A program made the position numbers and the translations under genes. Shown one piece after another: positions 29,968-38,523 of a stretch of 64,000 nt of DNA. The stretch covers positions 1 to 64,000 of the forward strand of contig NZ_BLZO01000154.1 in NCBI RefSeq assembly GCF_014132355.1. The letters are read 5' to 3'. Under the pieces are notes generated by a model. It saw nothing but the letters and a program-made list of their open reading frames with translations. It did not search any database and had not been told where the DNA came from. Origin of the DNA: Okeania sp. KiyG1. Its GTDB lineage: Bacteria > Cyanobacteriota > Cyanobacteriia > Cyanobacteriales > Microcoleaceae. Each line of letters opens with the position of its first letter. Position 1 is the first letter of the stretch.

Positions 29968-30262
29968 GGTGGGTTATTTCAGTAGTAGGGGCGGGTTCCG
30001 CGTTAGGTTAATGGTGTCACCCACGACTAAGTAAACCCGCCCCCGCTTCAGTTATCAGTTATCAGTTAGCCTTCTAGGGAGGAGCTACAGTAACAGTAAC
30101 TCTAGTAGAAACAAGAGGTTTGACATAAGGAATATTCTCTTTTCTCTTGGTTAATTGGATATGGTGAGGTTTCCTCGCCATCCCACCCTTGTTAATCTCT
30201 ATACCTCACCTCATAACTTAGGAAAATGCTGTAATTATTATAACTAACAATAGGTAGAAATC

Positions 30263-30487
30263 ATGTCAACAGTTTATCGTTTAAAAGCCAGTGAAATAGA
30301 CCATCATTTTCTAGAATAAATTCAAGCTAAATTTGGAGAAAAAGAAATTGAAATAGTTGTTTCATAATTTGATGAGACAGATTATATTTTAAAGTCAGAA
30401 AGCAACAAAAATAGACTATTAAAAGCTATTAAAAATGTAAAAGAGCGTCAAAATTTAGTCGAAATTAATTTAGAAGATTTGCAATGA
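30263..30487 (+). pseudogene. Decayed antitoxin (YefM/Axe-like partner)
   Basis: The frame MSTVYRLKASEIDHHFLE is followed by an in-frame TAA, then IQAKFGEKEIEIVVS, a second TAA, then a long intact stretch ending LLKAIKNVKERQNLVEINLE to TGA 30485-30487. The C-terminal pattern (LLKAIKNVKE..LVE.NLEDL) is typical of antitoxins paired with Txe/YoeB toxins. The stop overlaps the toxin start (ATGA). Two nonsense codons make it a pseudogene. Confidence 0.75.
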
Positions 30488-30583
30488 GCAGAAGAATTGT
30501 TTTTGAATCCTCTGCTTTTGCAGATTTTACTGAGTGGGCAAAATTAGACAACAAAATTTATAGTAAAATTGTCGAACTAATTA

Positions 30584-30802
30584 GGGTTTGCTGATTAAAT
30601 ATCAAATAATTACCAGATAAAGGTTTTAGCCTTTTGAGGTATTGAAAAAGTACATGGTTTTCAGCTCTTCATGCTCATGCATGGAGCGCATTTTTAGCGC
30701 ATAGTTGGGCAAAAAAATTCTCCCCTACTCCCCTTTTCCCCTCCTGGGAGGGGTTAGGGGTGGGTCCCCTACTCCTTAAAAAAGACTTTTTCAGCAAACC
30801 CT
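30584..30802. mobile_element. Miniature element in the toxin gene, TIR AGGGTTTGCTGA
   Basis: Left end AGGGTTTGCTGA (from 30583/30584) and right end TCAGCAAACCCT (to about 30802) are perfect 12-bp inverted repeats, flanked on both sides by AATT, a likely 4-bp target duplication. About 220 bp, no ORF. The interior contains the CCCCTCCTGGGAGGGG interspersed motif, so it may itself have received another repeat. Confidence 0.75.
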
Positions 30803-30896
30803 AATTTAAAGATATAGAGCGATCGCCGTTTGAATAATTGGGTAAACCCAAACCTTTTAAATATGATATTAAGTGGTTTTTGGTCAAGATGTATTA

Positions 30897-31074
30897 TACC
30901 AATTTGAAAAAAGAATGCTACAAAAAGGTAGACTTTGATCGGATCTGCTTAAAAATAGCTAGTCTAGTTCATTTTAGATAGTTATTTATATCGTTTTTCC
31001 ATTTTTTAAAAAATTATCCCCTCTTCCTTTTTTCTTACTTCTACCATTTGTAACAAACATTTATTAAATTGGTA
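30897..31074. mobile_element. Second miniature element in the toxin gene, TIR TACCAATTT
   Basis: The ends TACCAATTT and AAATTGGTA are flanked by a TTA duplication (30894-30896 and 31075-31077). Removing the 178-bp element and one TTA restores TGT ATT AAT CAC, the in-frame toxin sequence. This is strong evidence for precise insertion. No ORF inside; non-autonomous. Confidence 0.8.
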
Positions 31075-31198
31075 TTAATCACAAACATCGTTTAGTTTAT
31101 CAAGTTCGTGACAAAGAAATTATTATTGTAGATTGTAAGTATCATTATGTATAATTGTGATAATTAATGATTATTGAATGGAATAAAAAGCCAAAAAG

Positions 31199-31447
31199 AT
31201 GAGCAGTATTAAAATTGAAAACTTTGATGATGACCTCATAGTTAGACTACAAAAGCGAGCAGAATCTAGTGGACGCTCTCTGGAAGCAGAAGCTAAAGAA
31301 ATTCTCCGTGCAGTATTAACAGAAAACGAAACGTACCCTTTAAATATTGCTGCAAAAATTAAGCAACGTTTTTCTAATTTTGGAGATTTTGAAATCCCGA
31401 CTATAGTCAGAGATACCCTACGAAAACCTCCCAATTTTGAGGATTAA
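31199..31447 (+). CDS. FitA-like ribbon-helix-helix antitoxin
   Basis: 82 aa. The start SSIKIENFDDDLIVRLQKRAESSGRSLEAEAKEIL has the FitA/Arc-type strand plus two helices, including the usual R.LQ.RA...GRS.E.E..EIL signature. The C-terminal tail would cap the toxin active site. It is intact and is followed 1 bp later by a damaged PIN toxin gene. It may still autoregulate or neutralise a related toxin elsewhere. Confidence 0.85.
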   Translation: MSSIKIENFDDDLIVRLQKRAESSGRSLEAEAKEILRAVLTENETYPLNIAAKIKQRFSNFGDFEIPTIVRDTLRKPPNFED

Positions 31448-31448
31448 C

Positions 31449-31872
31449 ATGATTATATCTTGATACAAATGTAATATCTTAACTGATGAAACCTAAAGGT
31501 TCGTCTGCAGTTCTTCAATGGGTTGCAGCACGACCAGTAATTAATCTTTTTACAACAACTATTACTCAAGCTGAAATTCTCTATGGGATTGCTTTATTAC
31601 CTTCTGGAAAACGTCAAACCGAACTCACTCAAGCAGCTCAATTTATGTTTGCTGAAGATTTCGGTGGACGGATTTTACATTTTGATGAAATAGCAGCAGT
31701 TGCTTTTGCTAGAATTGCCACCGAAAGAAGACGAATGGGTAAGCTAATATCCCAAGCTGATGCTCAGATTGCCAGTATTTGTTACGCTCACCAAGCTACT
31801 CTTATCACTAGGAATATTTCTGATTTTGAAGACTGCGGTATTGCTATTATTAATCCTTGGGAGGTAGACTAA
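31449..31872 (+). pseudogene. FitB/VapC PIN-domain toxin, frameshifted at the N-terminus
   Basis: From ATG 31449 the frame reads MIIS and stops. One base off, the sequence encodes LDTNVIS, a TAA, then LMKPKGSSAVLQW and the rest of a PIN domain through HFDEIAAVAFA, QADAQIASICYAH and TRNISDFEDCGI. The normal start would be MIILDTNVISELMKP, so an extra base near 31459 and a GAA to TAA change in the Glu codon disrupt it. A remnant frame from ATG 31486 lacks the first catalytic Asp (LDTN) and should be inactive. Confidence 0.85.
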
Positions 31873-31948
31873 ATTAATGGTACTTATATCTTTAAGCTTT
31901 AATTATAACTATTCAACCGGACATGATATTAATTTGCTCTGAGAGTTA

Positions 31949-32146
31949 TTAATATTCTCGTAAGTTATCAAAAGTATTATCATCAAAAGTAATTCCTTCT
32001 TGTTCTATTTTTGCCCTAAATTTTTGATAGGCTGACCAAAAATCATTAACCTCTTTAATTTCTATTAAAATTTCTTGGTTATCTGGTAAATTTATTTCCT
32101 CTAATAACTCAATATTTTTTCCTTTTTTAATTCCTTTTACTAACAT
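31949..32146 (-). CDS. Solitary antitoxin-like protein (DUF104-like)
   Basis: 65 aa. The N-terminus LVKGIKKGKNIELLEEINLPDNQEILIEI matches the AbrB-like/DUF104 antitoxins common in cyanobacteria. The C-terminal half (FWSAYQKFRAKIEQEG) would bind a PIN toxin. No toxin gene follows; the next gene on the left is on the other strand. Orphan antitoxin or leftover. Confidence 0.65.
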   Translation of the reverse strand: MLVKGIKKGKNIELLEEINLPDNQEILIEIKEVNDFWSAYQKFRAKIEQEGITFDDNTFDNLREY

Positions 32147-32334
32147 AAAGTTAACTTCTTAAATATACAGCAAATTCTAGTTGAATTATAGCACTTATTG
32201 CTGATAAATAAAAATAGATTTAGAGGCATGGTTTGGGGCAAAATTGTTTGTGTTGGGTTTATCCTGCAGATAATCTAGGCTAACCTGGCCTCAACCAAAC
32301 CTACAAGAACTATTTCAACAATTTATTGAAGGAT

Positions 32335-32700
32335 TCAATGCTTTTTCAATACTTCTTTTACACCTTCGATAAAGAATTGCGCAACGGGATGATCGATCGT
32401 CTTTTTTAAAGCTGCAAAACTTCCTGCTTTTACTCCTCGGATAATTCGCTCTTTTAACTGAGGGTTTTTATCAACTTCATCTACAGCTTTAGCACTCAAA
32501 TCTGTATAACTATCGTTAGGATAATCTGCTGAAAGTTGATTTAGTAGGTCTTTAATATCTTTAGCTGCTTGTGCTAGGTCTTGAGAATTATTAATTTTGG
32601 TTATTTTTCTTTTATCAACTCCAGTCTGGAAATTTCCTGATTGGTTAATAATGTCTCCTTTAGCATGGTTATAATTAGTTTGTTTGTCTTGATTATTCAT
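32335..32700 (-). CDS. Hypothetical protein with GDIINQSG tag and helical domain
   Basis: 121 aa. The N-terminal segment (about 1-25) is NNQDKQTNYNHAKGDIINQS, a polar tag that recurs at the C-terminus of the neighbouring DUF6232 protein. Residues about 35-121 are an all-helical module (DLAQAAKDIKDLLNQLS, then IIRGVKAGSFAALKKTIDHP and FFIEGVKEVLKKH) seen repeatedly in cyanobacteria in small proteins or fused to other domains. Function unknown. It lies 43 bp downstream of the DUF6232 gene on the same strand. Confidence 0.75.
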   Translation of the reverse strand: MNNQDKQTNYNHAKGDIINQSGNFQTGVDKRKITKINNSQDLAQAAKDIKDLLNQLSADYPNDSYTDLSAKAVDEVDKNPQLKERIIRGVKAGSFAALKKTIDHPVAQFFIEGVKEVLKKH

Positions 32701-32743
32701 ATTTTTTACTCTCCATATAATCTAAGTAAATAGTATGTTTTAA

Positions 32744-33202
32744 CTACCCAACTTGAACCCCATTTTCAAAGGAACCGCTTTGATTTATTATGTCTCCATC
32801 AGAAACATTGAAGGTATAATTAGCAGGTTTATCCTGGTTATTCATAATTTCAGTGATTGTGTTAATAATTCTGTTGATGAGACTTTCATCCTTTGATGTT
32901 AGTAACTTTGTGCTTCCAGCGTTTGTTTCTATGGTGATGCCATATCTTTTAGCCTTAGTAAATCGCTCTATAATTCCCAATGCAGTAAGAATAATTATGC
33001 TCCATGTGAACAACGACACATCTGGATTATTCTTCATCCATTCAATTCCCAACAAACTGAGGACAACGCCAACAATGATGAATTTTAGCTTGAAAAAATA
33101 CTTTGGTTTAATTCGATACTTTCCTACGCTAGTAATATTTCTGACTTGATAAACTTTATTGTCCAAAGTAATAGTATTATTAGTTATATTTAATTTACTC
33201 AT
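32744..33202 (-). CDS. DUF6232-like membrane protein
   Basis: 152 aa. The N-terminal NNTITLDNKVYQVRNITSVGKYRI, then two hydrophobic helices (about 36-52 and 64-80) and a cytosolic part (RYGITIETNAGSTKLLTSKDESLINRIINTI) match the DUF6232 pattern. The last 35 residues add the NNQDK...GDIINQSGSFENG tag shared with the next gene. Possibly an adaptor in a membrane-linked conflict or sensing module; this is inferred from family associations and neighbours, not shown. Confidence 0.75.
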   Translation of the reverse strand: MSKLNITNNTITLDNKVYQVRNITSVGKYRIKPKYFFKLKFIIVGVVLSLLGIEWMKNNPDVSLFTWSIIILTALGIIERFTKAKRYGITIETNAGSTKLLTSKDESLINRIINTITEIMNNQDKPANYTFNVSDGDIINQSGSFENGVQVG

Positions 33203-33350
33203 TTTGATTCTCTAAGATTTGTAAGAAATGTCTTTTTGTCTAAATAAAATACATCCTAACTTTAGTTATCCTTTATTGTTCAGATTCACTAATTGCTCAA
33301 GATATTCTCATTTTAATCAAGCTATATTAATATCGACCACTCGAAAAAGG

Positions 33351-33420
33351 ACGGATAAAGAAGGAGATTTTATTGAAAATTTTGGAAAAGACGGATAATG
33401 AAGGATAATAGCGGATAAAT
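33351..33420 (+). promoter_or_regulatory. Direct repeats CGGATAA, spaced 40 and 20 bp
   Basis: ACGGATAAAGAAGGA at 33351-33365 and ACGGATAATGAAGGA at 33391-33405 are 40 bp apart, and a third CGGATAA begins at 33412. Spacing in near multiples of 20 bp puts all sites on one DNA face. They lie 27-96 bp upstream of the HTH gene start, so they are candidate operators, perhaps for autoregulation. Confidence 0.5.
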
Positions 33421-33446
33421 TATTCAAATAAATTAATTGTAAAAAA

Positions 33447-33980
33447 ATGGACTGGCAAACAGTTTTAAATTCAATTGATAAGTTGGTCTTTCAGCAAACT
33501 GGCAAACATTTGGATAGTCTACAAATGGCAATTTTGAAGGGAGTTCTAAATGGTCAGAAATACACGGAAATTGCGCAAATGTACGGATGTACTAAGGGTC
33601 ATGCAAAAGATGAAGGATACCAACTCTGGCAACTTTTATCAGAGGTTTTTGGGGAAAAGCTAAAGAAGTCAAATTTTTGCGCTACAGTCGAACGTTTAGG
33701 ATTTGCAAATTCTCAACATCAGATTATTGGTAATCCCGTACAAATTGGTAATCTTAATCTTTGCAATAATCGCGAAACAACAGAATTAGAAAATAGGGAT
33801 TTTGTTAATACTAAATCAGATGATGAAAAGACAACCTCTTGCCAACCCACCATTGAAAATGTCTTGTATACAAATAAATTAAATACTGTCTCTAAATTAA
33901 TCAAACTCGGTTTAACAGCACAACAAATTGCCGAAGCAGTAGACTTACCATTAAAAGAAGTACAACAATTAATGGAATAA
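33447..33980 (+). CDS. Stand-alone vMAP-type N-terminal HTH protein
   Basis: 177 aa. Residues 1-75 (LDSLQMAILKGVLNGQKYTE, then YGCTKGHAKDEGYQLWQLLS and FGEKLKKSNF) match the helix-turn-helix domain that normally opens large cyanobacterial STAND/WD40 or vWA-MoxR-associated proteins. Here it stands alone with a linker and a second C-terminal HTH-like segment (VSKLIKLGLTAQQIAEAVDL). It is therefore either a solo regulator or the truncated front of a STAND protein. It diverges from the DUF6232 gene. Confidence 0.75.
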   Translation: MDWQTVLNSIDKLVFQQTGKHLDSLQMAILKGVLNGQKYTEIAQMYGCTKGHAKDEGYQLWQLLSEVFGEKLKKSNFCATVERLGFANSQHQIIGNPVQIGNLNLCNNRETTELENRDFVNTKSDDEKTTSCQPTIENVLYTNKLNTVSKLIKLGLTAQQIAEAVDLPLKEVQQLME

Positions 33981-34183
33981 ATTTATATCTTATTTAGAGA
34001 TAACTGTAGATTTCGTTAGTATTATGATTGAGGAAAGTGTAGCGATCGCCTCCCATCACTACTTTCAGAAGTTGGTAATCAATACTGGGGAAGATTCAAG
34101 CTAGAATTAAACAAGTAACTCATTCCCACTTTTGGAGTTCCTCTTCAGGTAGCGGTTCAAAGAATGCGTCCCCCAGTTTTCCA

Positions 34184-34577
<394 letters not shown>

Positions 34578-34647
34578 AATAGATTGACAACAACTCTAGT
34601 ATAGTAAGTTAATTTAACAGGCGATCGCTCTTAGGTTAGCTTCATAC

Positions 34648-34980
34648 CTACCCCACCCCCAATTTTGTAAACTTACGCATATAAGGCGACCTGTATCCTA
34701 GCACTATATCAGACTTAGAAACTCCAACTTCAATTAACTCATTAACTATCCCGACTTCTGTTCCATCTCGTTGAATCCAAATTTTCCCTGACCTAATCTC
34801 AACGAACACATCCAAAAACTCGTTTTTCTCCACACCATCCGACATGAAACATCAGATAGCGATCGCGCTTGAGGTCGAAAACTATTTGAGTTTCCACTTC
34901 CCGGTTATCAGGATCGGACTCAAAATGTTTTTCGACAATTGACTTAATTACTTTTCTATTCTATATTCCTCTATTTCCAT
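34648..34980 (-). pseudogene. xisI: xisI pseudogene with two frameshifts
   Basis: ATG 34978-34980 has a good GGAG site upstream and begins MEIEEYRIEK, then shifts frame (TAA); the second frame carries VIKSIVEKHFESDPDN, VETQIVFDLKRDRYLMFHVGW and RVFGC, then shifts again to VFVEIRSGKIWIQRDG and ELIEVGVSKSDIVLGYRSPY to the end. Together this is a complete XisI-family protein broken at about 34949 and 34800. The intact XisI at 23538-23864 is a distant relative. Confidence 0.85.
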
Positions 34981-35345
34981 ATGACAATCTCCTCTCTAAT
35001 TGGATTAAATACAAGCAAATTTAATTGTATCCGCATATTAGGATAGCGCTATAGATTTTGTCAGTATTATGGAAGCAAGTTTAGCGATCGCTCTGTTGCG
35101 ACACACCTAATATCAAGTAACATTAATTAACCCCAATGTAGGGACGTTACATGCAACATCCTTACCAGGTTGGGTAAAGATTGTTTATTACAGTTATTTA
35201 ATGAGACTTGATATAAAATTTTGCAATAGTAGGAAGGAAAGCTGAAAACTCAGACAACGCTAGATTCTTCCTTTTGCTATAAGAATAGCATTCTTTTCAA
35301 GAAAGGTTTAAAATTATTAAATGTCTTACCTTGTAAATAGACAAA
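34981..35345. other. Intergenic region before the ABC transporter
   Basis: No gene. 35222-35290 is a diverged copy of the 70-bp repeat block found in the 37.3-38.4 kb array (GGAAGGAAAGCTGAAAACTC then CAGACAACG and TTCTTCC). Confidence 0.4.
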
Positions 35346-37073
35346 ATGAAAAATCTAAAACTTAATTTCAGTATTTTCCAAAGATTTTGGGCAATTGGTA
35401 AACTATATTGGTGGGAATCTCCAGAGAAATGGCGAGCAATTGGTTTATTTGTATTGCTGCTTTGTCTTCTCAGTTTAGATTCAACTATAGGAGTTAATCA
35501 ACTCAAACAACAAGGAGAATTAATTTCTGCTTTAGTTGATACGGACTCTGAGAGATTCTGGAAATCTGCATTTTTCTATATTGGTGCTTCTGTTGTGTTA
35601 GCTGTTAATGTTGCTACTTGGCAGTATGTGGAAGATAAAATTCGTCTGTATTCCCGAGGGTGGTTAACTAAATTTTATTTAGATAAGTATTTCCAAAATG
35701 ATTGTTTCTATAAAATCAATACCCTCTATCGAGAAATTGATAACCCCGATCAGCGAATTGCAGAAGATATTGCATCATTTTGTCATCGTTCTGTAACTCT
35801 ATTTAGGCAGTTTACCTTAGCAATTTTTAATTTGTTTGCATTTGGAATTCTACTTTGGGAAAAATCAAAATTATTGGTTCTGATTTTAGTCATATATTCT
35901 GTAGGAGGTATGCTAATTACAACTATAGGTTTTGGTAAAATTTTGATTCCAATTAAAAAAGAACAACTGAAACGAGAGGCAAATTTTCGATTTGGTTTAG
36001 TGAGAATTCGAGAGAATGCTGAGTCAATTGCTTTTTATAATGGAGGTAATAGAGAATTTAGTTACATTAAGCAGATATTTGCTCCTGCTTTAAGTATTTA
36101 TAATAAAGTAATTACTTGGGAGAGAAACTTAGATATTTTTCAAAACATATATAATTATATTACCTGGATGTTACCTGCTTTAGTTATTGGTCCGAGAATT
36201 TTGGCAGGGGAACCAGGGTTGGAAGTGGGAGCAATACAAGAAGCTAATGGAGCTTTTGGAAGGGTCTTTAGGTCCTTGAATATCATTGTTAGGATGTTTG
36301 AATTTCTCACCAGTTTTATTGCAGGGATTGAGCGTTTAGAGAGTTTTGTTAAAGTTCTAGAAGAACCAAATGCATCACCAGTGGAGGGTGGTCAAACAAT
36401 TGAGACTGTTGAAGAGTCACGTTTAAGCTTACAGCATCTTACTTTGCAAACTCCTAACTATCAAAGAACTTTAGTTAAAAATGTATCTATAGAATTAAAA
36501 CCGGGAGAAGGACTTTTAATTGTGGGGGTGAGTGGTAGTGGAAAGAGTTCTATTTTACGAGCGATCGCTGGTTTATGGAATTCTGGCACTGGGACAATTT
36601 ACCGACCTAAACTAGAAGAGATTCTTTTTTTACCACAACATCCTTATATGATTTTAGGTTCCTTACGAGATCAAGTGTTATATCCACGCACTGACTTAAA
36701 TATCTCTGATGAAATAATTTATCGAGTGCTTAACCAAGTTAATTTGCCAAAATTAGCAGAAATATTTGGTGGTTTAGATACTGTTGAAGATTGGGACCGG
36801 GTGTTGTCAATGGGAGAACAACAGCGGGTAGCTTTTGCTCGTTTGTTGCTGACTCAACCCCGTTATGCAATTTTAGACGAAGCAACGAGCGCTCTGGATG
36901 TGCAAAACGAACAAAGTCTTTACCAACATTTGCAAAGTTTATCGACTACTTATGTTAGTGTCGGACATCGACCAACTTTGTTACAATATCACCACCAAGT
37001 TTTGGAAGTTATGGGTGATGAAACTTGGCGAGTGATTTCTGCGCAAGATTATCAGTTTATGTCAATTAATTAG
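35346..37073 (+). CDS. SbmA/BacA-like ABC transporter (fused permease-ATPase)
   Basis: 575 aa. The N-terminal half (1-330) is an ABC_membrane_2-type domain with about six helices and the family motif RIAEDIASFCHRSVTLFRQF. The C-terminal half is the ATPase: Walker A GVSGSGKSS (about 393-401), Q-loop LFLPQHPYM, signature LSMGEQQRVAFARLLL and Walker B YAILDEATSAL, with switch His in VSVGHRPTL. Relatives transport peptides, vitamin B12 or very-long-chain acyl groups (SbmA/BacA/Rv1819c/ABCD group). It works as a homodimer in the inner membrane. Substrate unknown. Single gene between repeat-rich gaps. Confidence 0.88.
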   Translation: MKNLKLNFSIFQRFWAIGKLYWWESPEKWRAIGLFVLLLCLLSLDSTIGVNQLKQQGELISALVDTDSERFWKSAFFYIGASVVLAVNVATWQYVEDKIRLYSRGWLTKFYLDKYFQNDCFYKINTLYREIDNPDQRIAEDIASFCHRSVTLFRQFTLAIFNLFAFGILLWEKSKLLVLILVIYSVGGMLITTIGFGKILIPIKKEQLKREANFRFGLVRIRENAESIAFYNGGNREFSYIKQIFAPALSIYNKVITWERNLDIFQNIYNYITWMLPALVIGPRILAGEPGLEVGAIQEANGAFGRVFRSLNIIVRMFEFLTSFIAGIERLESFVKVLEEPNASPVEGGQTIETVEESRLSLQHLTLQTPNYQRTLVKNVSIELKPGEGLLIVGVSGSGKSSILRAIAGLWNSGTGTIYRPKLEEILFLPQHPYMILGSLRDQVLYPRTDLNISDEIIYRVLNQVNLPKLAEIFGGLDTVEDWDRVLSMGEQQRVAFARLLLTQPRYAILDEATSALDVQNEQSLYQHLQSLSTTYVSVGHRPTLLQYHHQVLEVMGDETWRVISAQDYQFMSIN

Positions 37074-37149
37074 ATTTCTCTAGGAGATGGGGTGATGGGG
37101 AGATGGGGTGATGGGGTGATGGGGAGGAACCCACCCCTAACCCCTCCCA

Positions 37150-37222
37150 GGAGGGGAATGTGGGGAGACCGAAAAAGATTTGGCAATGGCGCATCGGTTG
37201 GAACATTTTTTTATACTGAACC
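37150..37222. repeat. Partial family D element
   Basis: AAAGATTTGGCAATGGCGC, then GGAACATTTTTTTATACTGA and GCAGATTTGATATAA correspond to the right half of the family D element. The left inverted end is missing; before it lies a GATGGGGTGATGGGGA tandem tract (37085-37120). Confidence 0.55.
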
Positions 37223-37294
37223 CGAGCAGATTTGATATAATTGATAATTTATTGATAATAATTGATTTTATGTAAGGATTTTTGGAGATGTCTA

Positions 37295-38430
37295 TTAATA
37301 TTTATAGCAGTCGAAGGAAAGGTTAGGACAGCTCAAAAGCTTAAAGTTCAGACAACGTAATATTTTTCCTTCTTCCTTCTTCCTTCTTCCCTCTAATATT
37401 TATAGTAGTCGAAGGAAAGGTTAGGACAGCTCAAAAGCTTAAAGTTCAGACAACGTAATATTTTTCCTTCTTCCCTCTTCCCTCTTCCCTCTTCCTTCTT
37501 CCCTCTTCCTTCTTCCTTCTTCCTTCTTCCTTCTTCCTTCTAATATTTATAGCAGTCGAAGGAAAGGTTAGGACAGCTCAAAAGCTTAAAGTTCAGACAA
37601 CGTAATATTTTTCCTTCTTCCCTCTTCCTTCTTCCTTCTTCCTTCTTCCTTCTTCCTTCTAATATTTATAGTAGTCGAAGGAAAGGTTAGGACAGCTCAA
37701 AAGCTTAAAGTTCAGACAACGTAATATTTTTCCTTCTTCCCTCTTCCCTCTTCCCTCTTCCTTCTTCCCTCTTCCTTCTTCCTTCTTCCTTCTTCCTTCT
37801 TCCTTCTAATATTTATAGCAGTCGAAGGAAAGGTTAGGACAGCTCAAAAGCTTAAAGTTCAGACAACGTAATATTTTTCCTTCTTCCCTCTTCCCTCTTC
37901 CCTCTTCCTTCTTCCCTCTTCCTTCTTCCTTCTTCCTTCTTCCTTCTTCCTTCTTCCTTCTAATATTTATAGTAGTCGAAGGAAAGGTTAGGACAGCTCA
38001 AAAGCTTAAAGTTCAGACAACGTAATATTTTTCCTTCTTCCCTCTTCCCTCTTCCTTCTTCCTTCTTTCTTCTTCCTTCTTCCTTCTAATATTTATAGTA
38101 GTCGAAGGAAAGGTTAGGACAGCTCAAAAGCTTAAAGTTCAGACAACGTAATATTCTTCCCTCTTCCCTCTTCCCTCTTCCTTCTTCCTTCTTCCTTCTT
38201 CCTTCTAATATTTATAGTAGTCGAAGGAAAGGTTAGGACAGCTCAAAAGCTTAAAGTTCAGACAACGTAATATTTTTCCCTCTTCCCTCTTCCTTCTTCC
38301 TTCTAATATTTATAGTAGTCGAAGGAAAGGTTAGGACAGCTCAAAAGCTTAAAGTTTAGACAACGTAATATTTTTCCTTCTTCCTTCTTCCTTCTTCCTT
38401 CTTCCTTCTTCCTTCTTACTTCTTCCTTCT
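37295..38430. repeat. Composite tandem array: nine ~70-bp blocks joined by CTTCTTC heptamer tracts
   Basis: A conserved block (ATATTTATAGTAGTCGAAGG, GTTAGGACAGCTCAAAAGC, TTCAGACAACGTAATATT) starts at about 37300, 37388, 37542, 37661, 37808, 37963, 38087, 38205 and 38307. Blocks are separated by 20-90 bp of TTCTTCC/CTTCCCT heptamers of varying copy number, giving variable periods. Blocks alternate GTAGTCG/GCAGTCG. A reverse-orientation copy is at 43362-43470 and a diverged one at 35222-35290. The array lies between the ABC transporter and the hydrolase-like gene. Confidence 0.92.
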
Positions 38431-38523
38431 TTCTTCTGCTATACCGAAAAACATGAAAAATAATGCTAAAGGTAGTCTAATATAAAATACAGAAATTGAT
38501 TTCATATACATAACTCAAGGAAA

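Larger units (their letters stand above)
30484..31154 (+). pseudogene. Txe/YoeB-type toxin gene split by two miniature insertions
   Basis: Three pieces read as one toxin: MSRRIVFESSAFADFTEWAK...KIVELI (to about 30583), KDIERSPFE...GKPKP...SGFWSRCI (about 30805-30895), and NHKHRLVYQVRDKEIIIVDC ending KYHYV at TAA 31152-31154. The last piece holds the conserved catalytic H-R-L-V-Y and C-terminal YHY of YoeB/Txe mRNA interferases. Besides the two insertions there is a nonsense codon after PFE and at least one frameshift near 30865, so the gene is dead. Confidence 0.8.

Noticed and set aside
37295-38430. The 37-38 kb array as a CRISPR
   Set aside because: Repeats are about 70 bp with low-complexity heptamer tracts between them instead of unique spacers, and no cas genes are present. 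The other arrays (17.2, 20.2, 47.7 kb) are pure tandem repeats without spacers.
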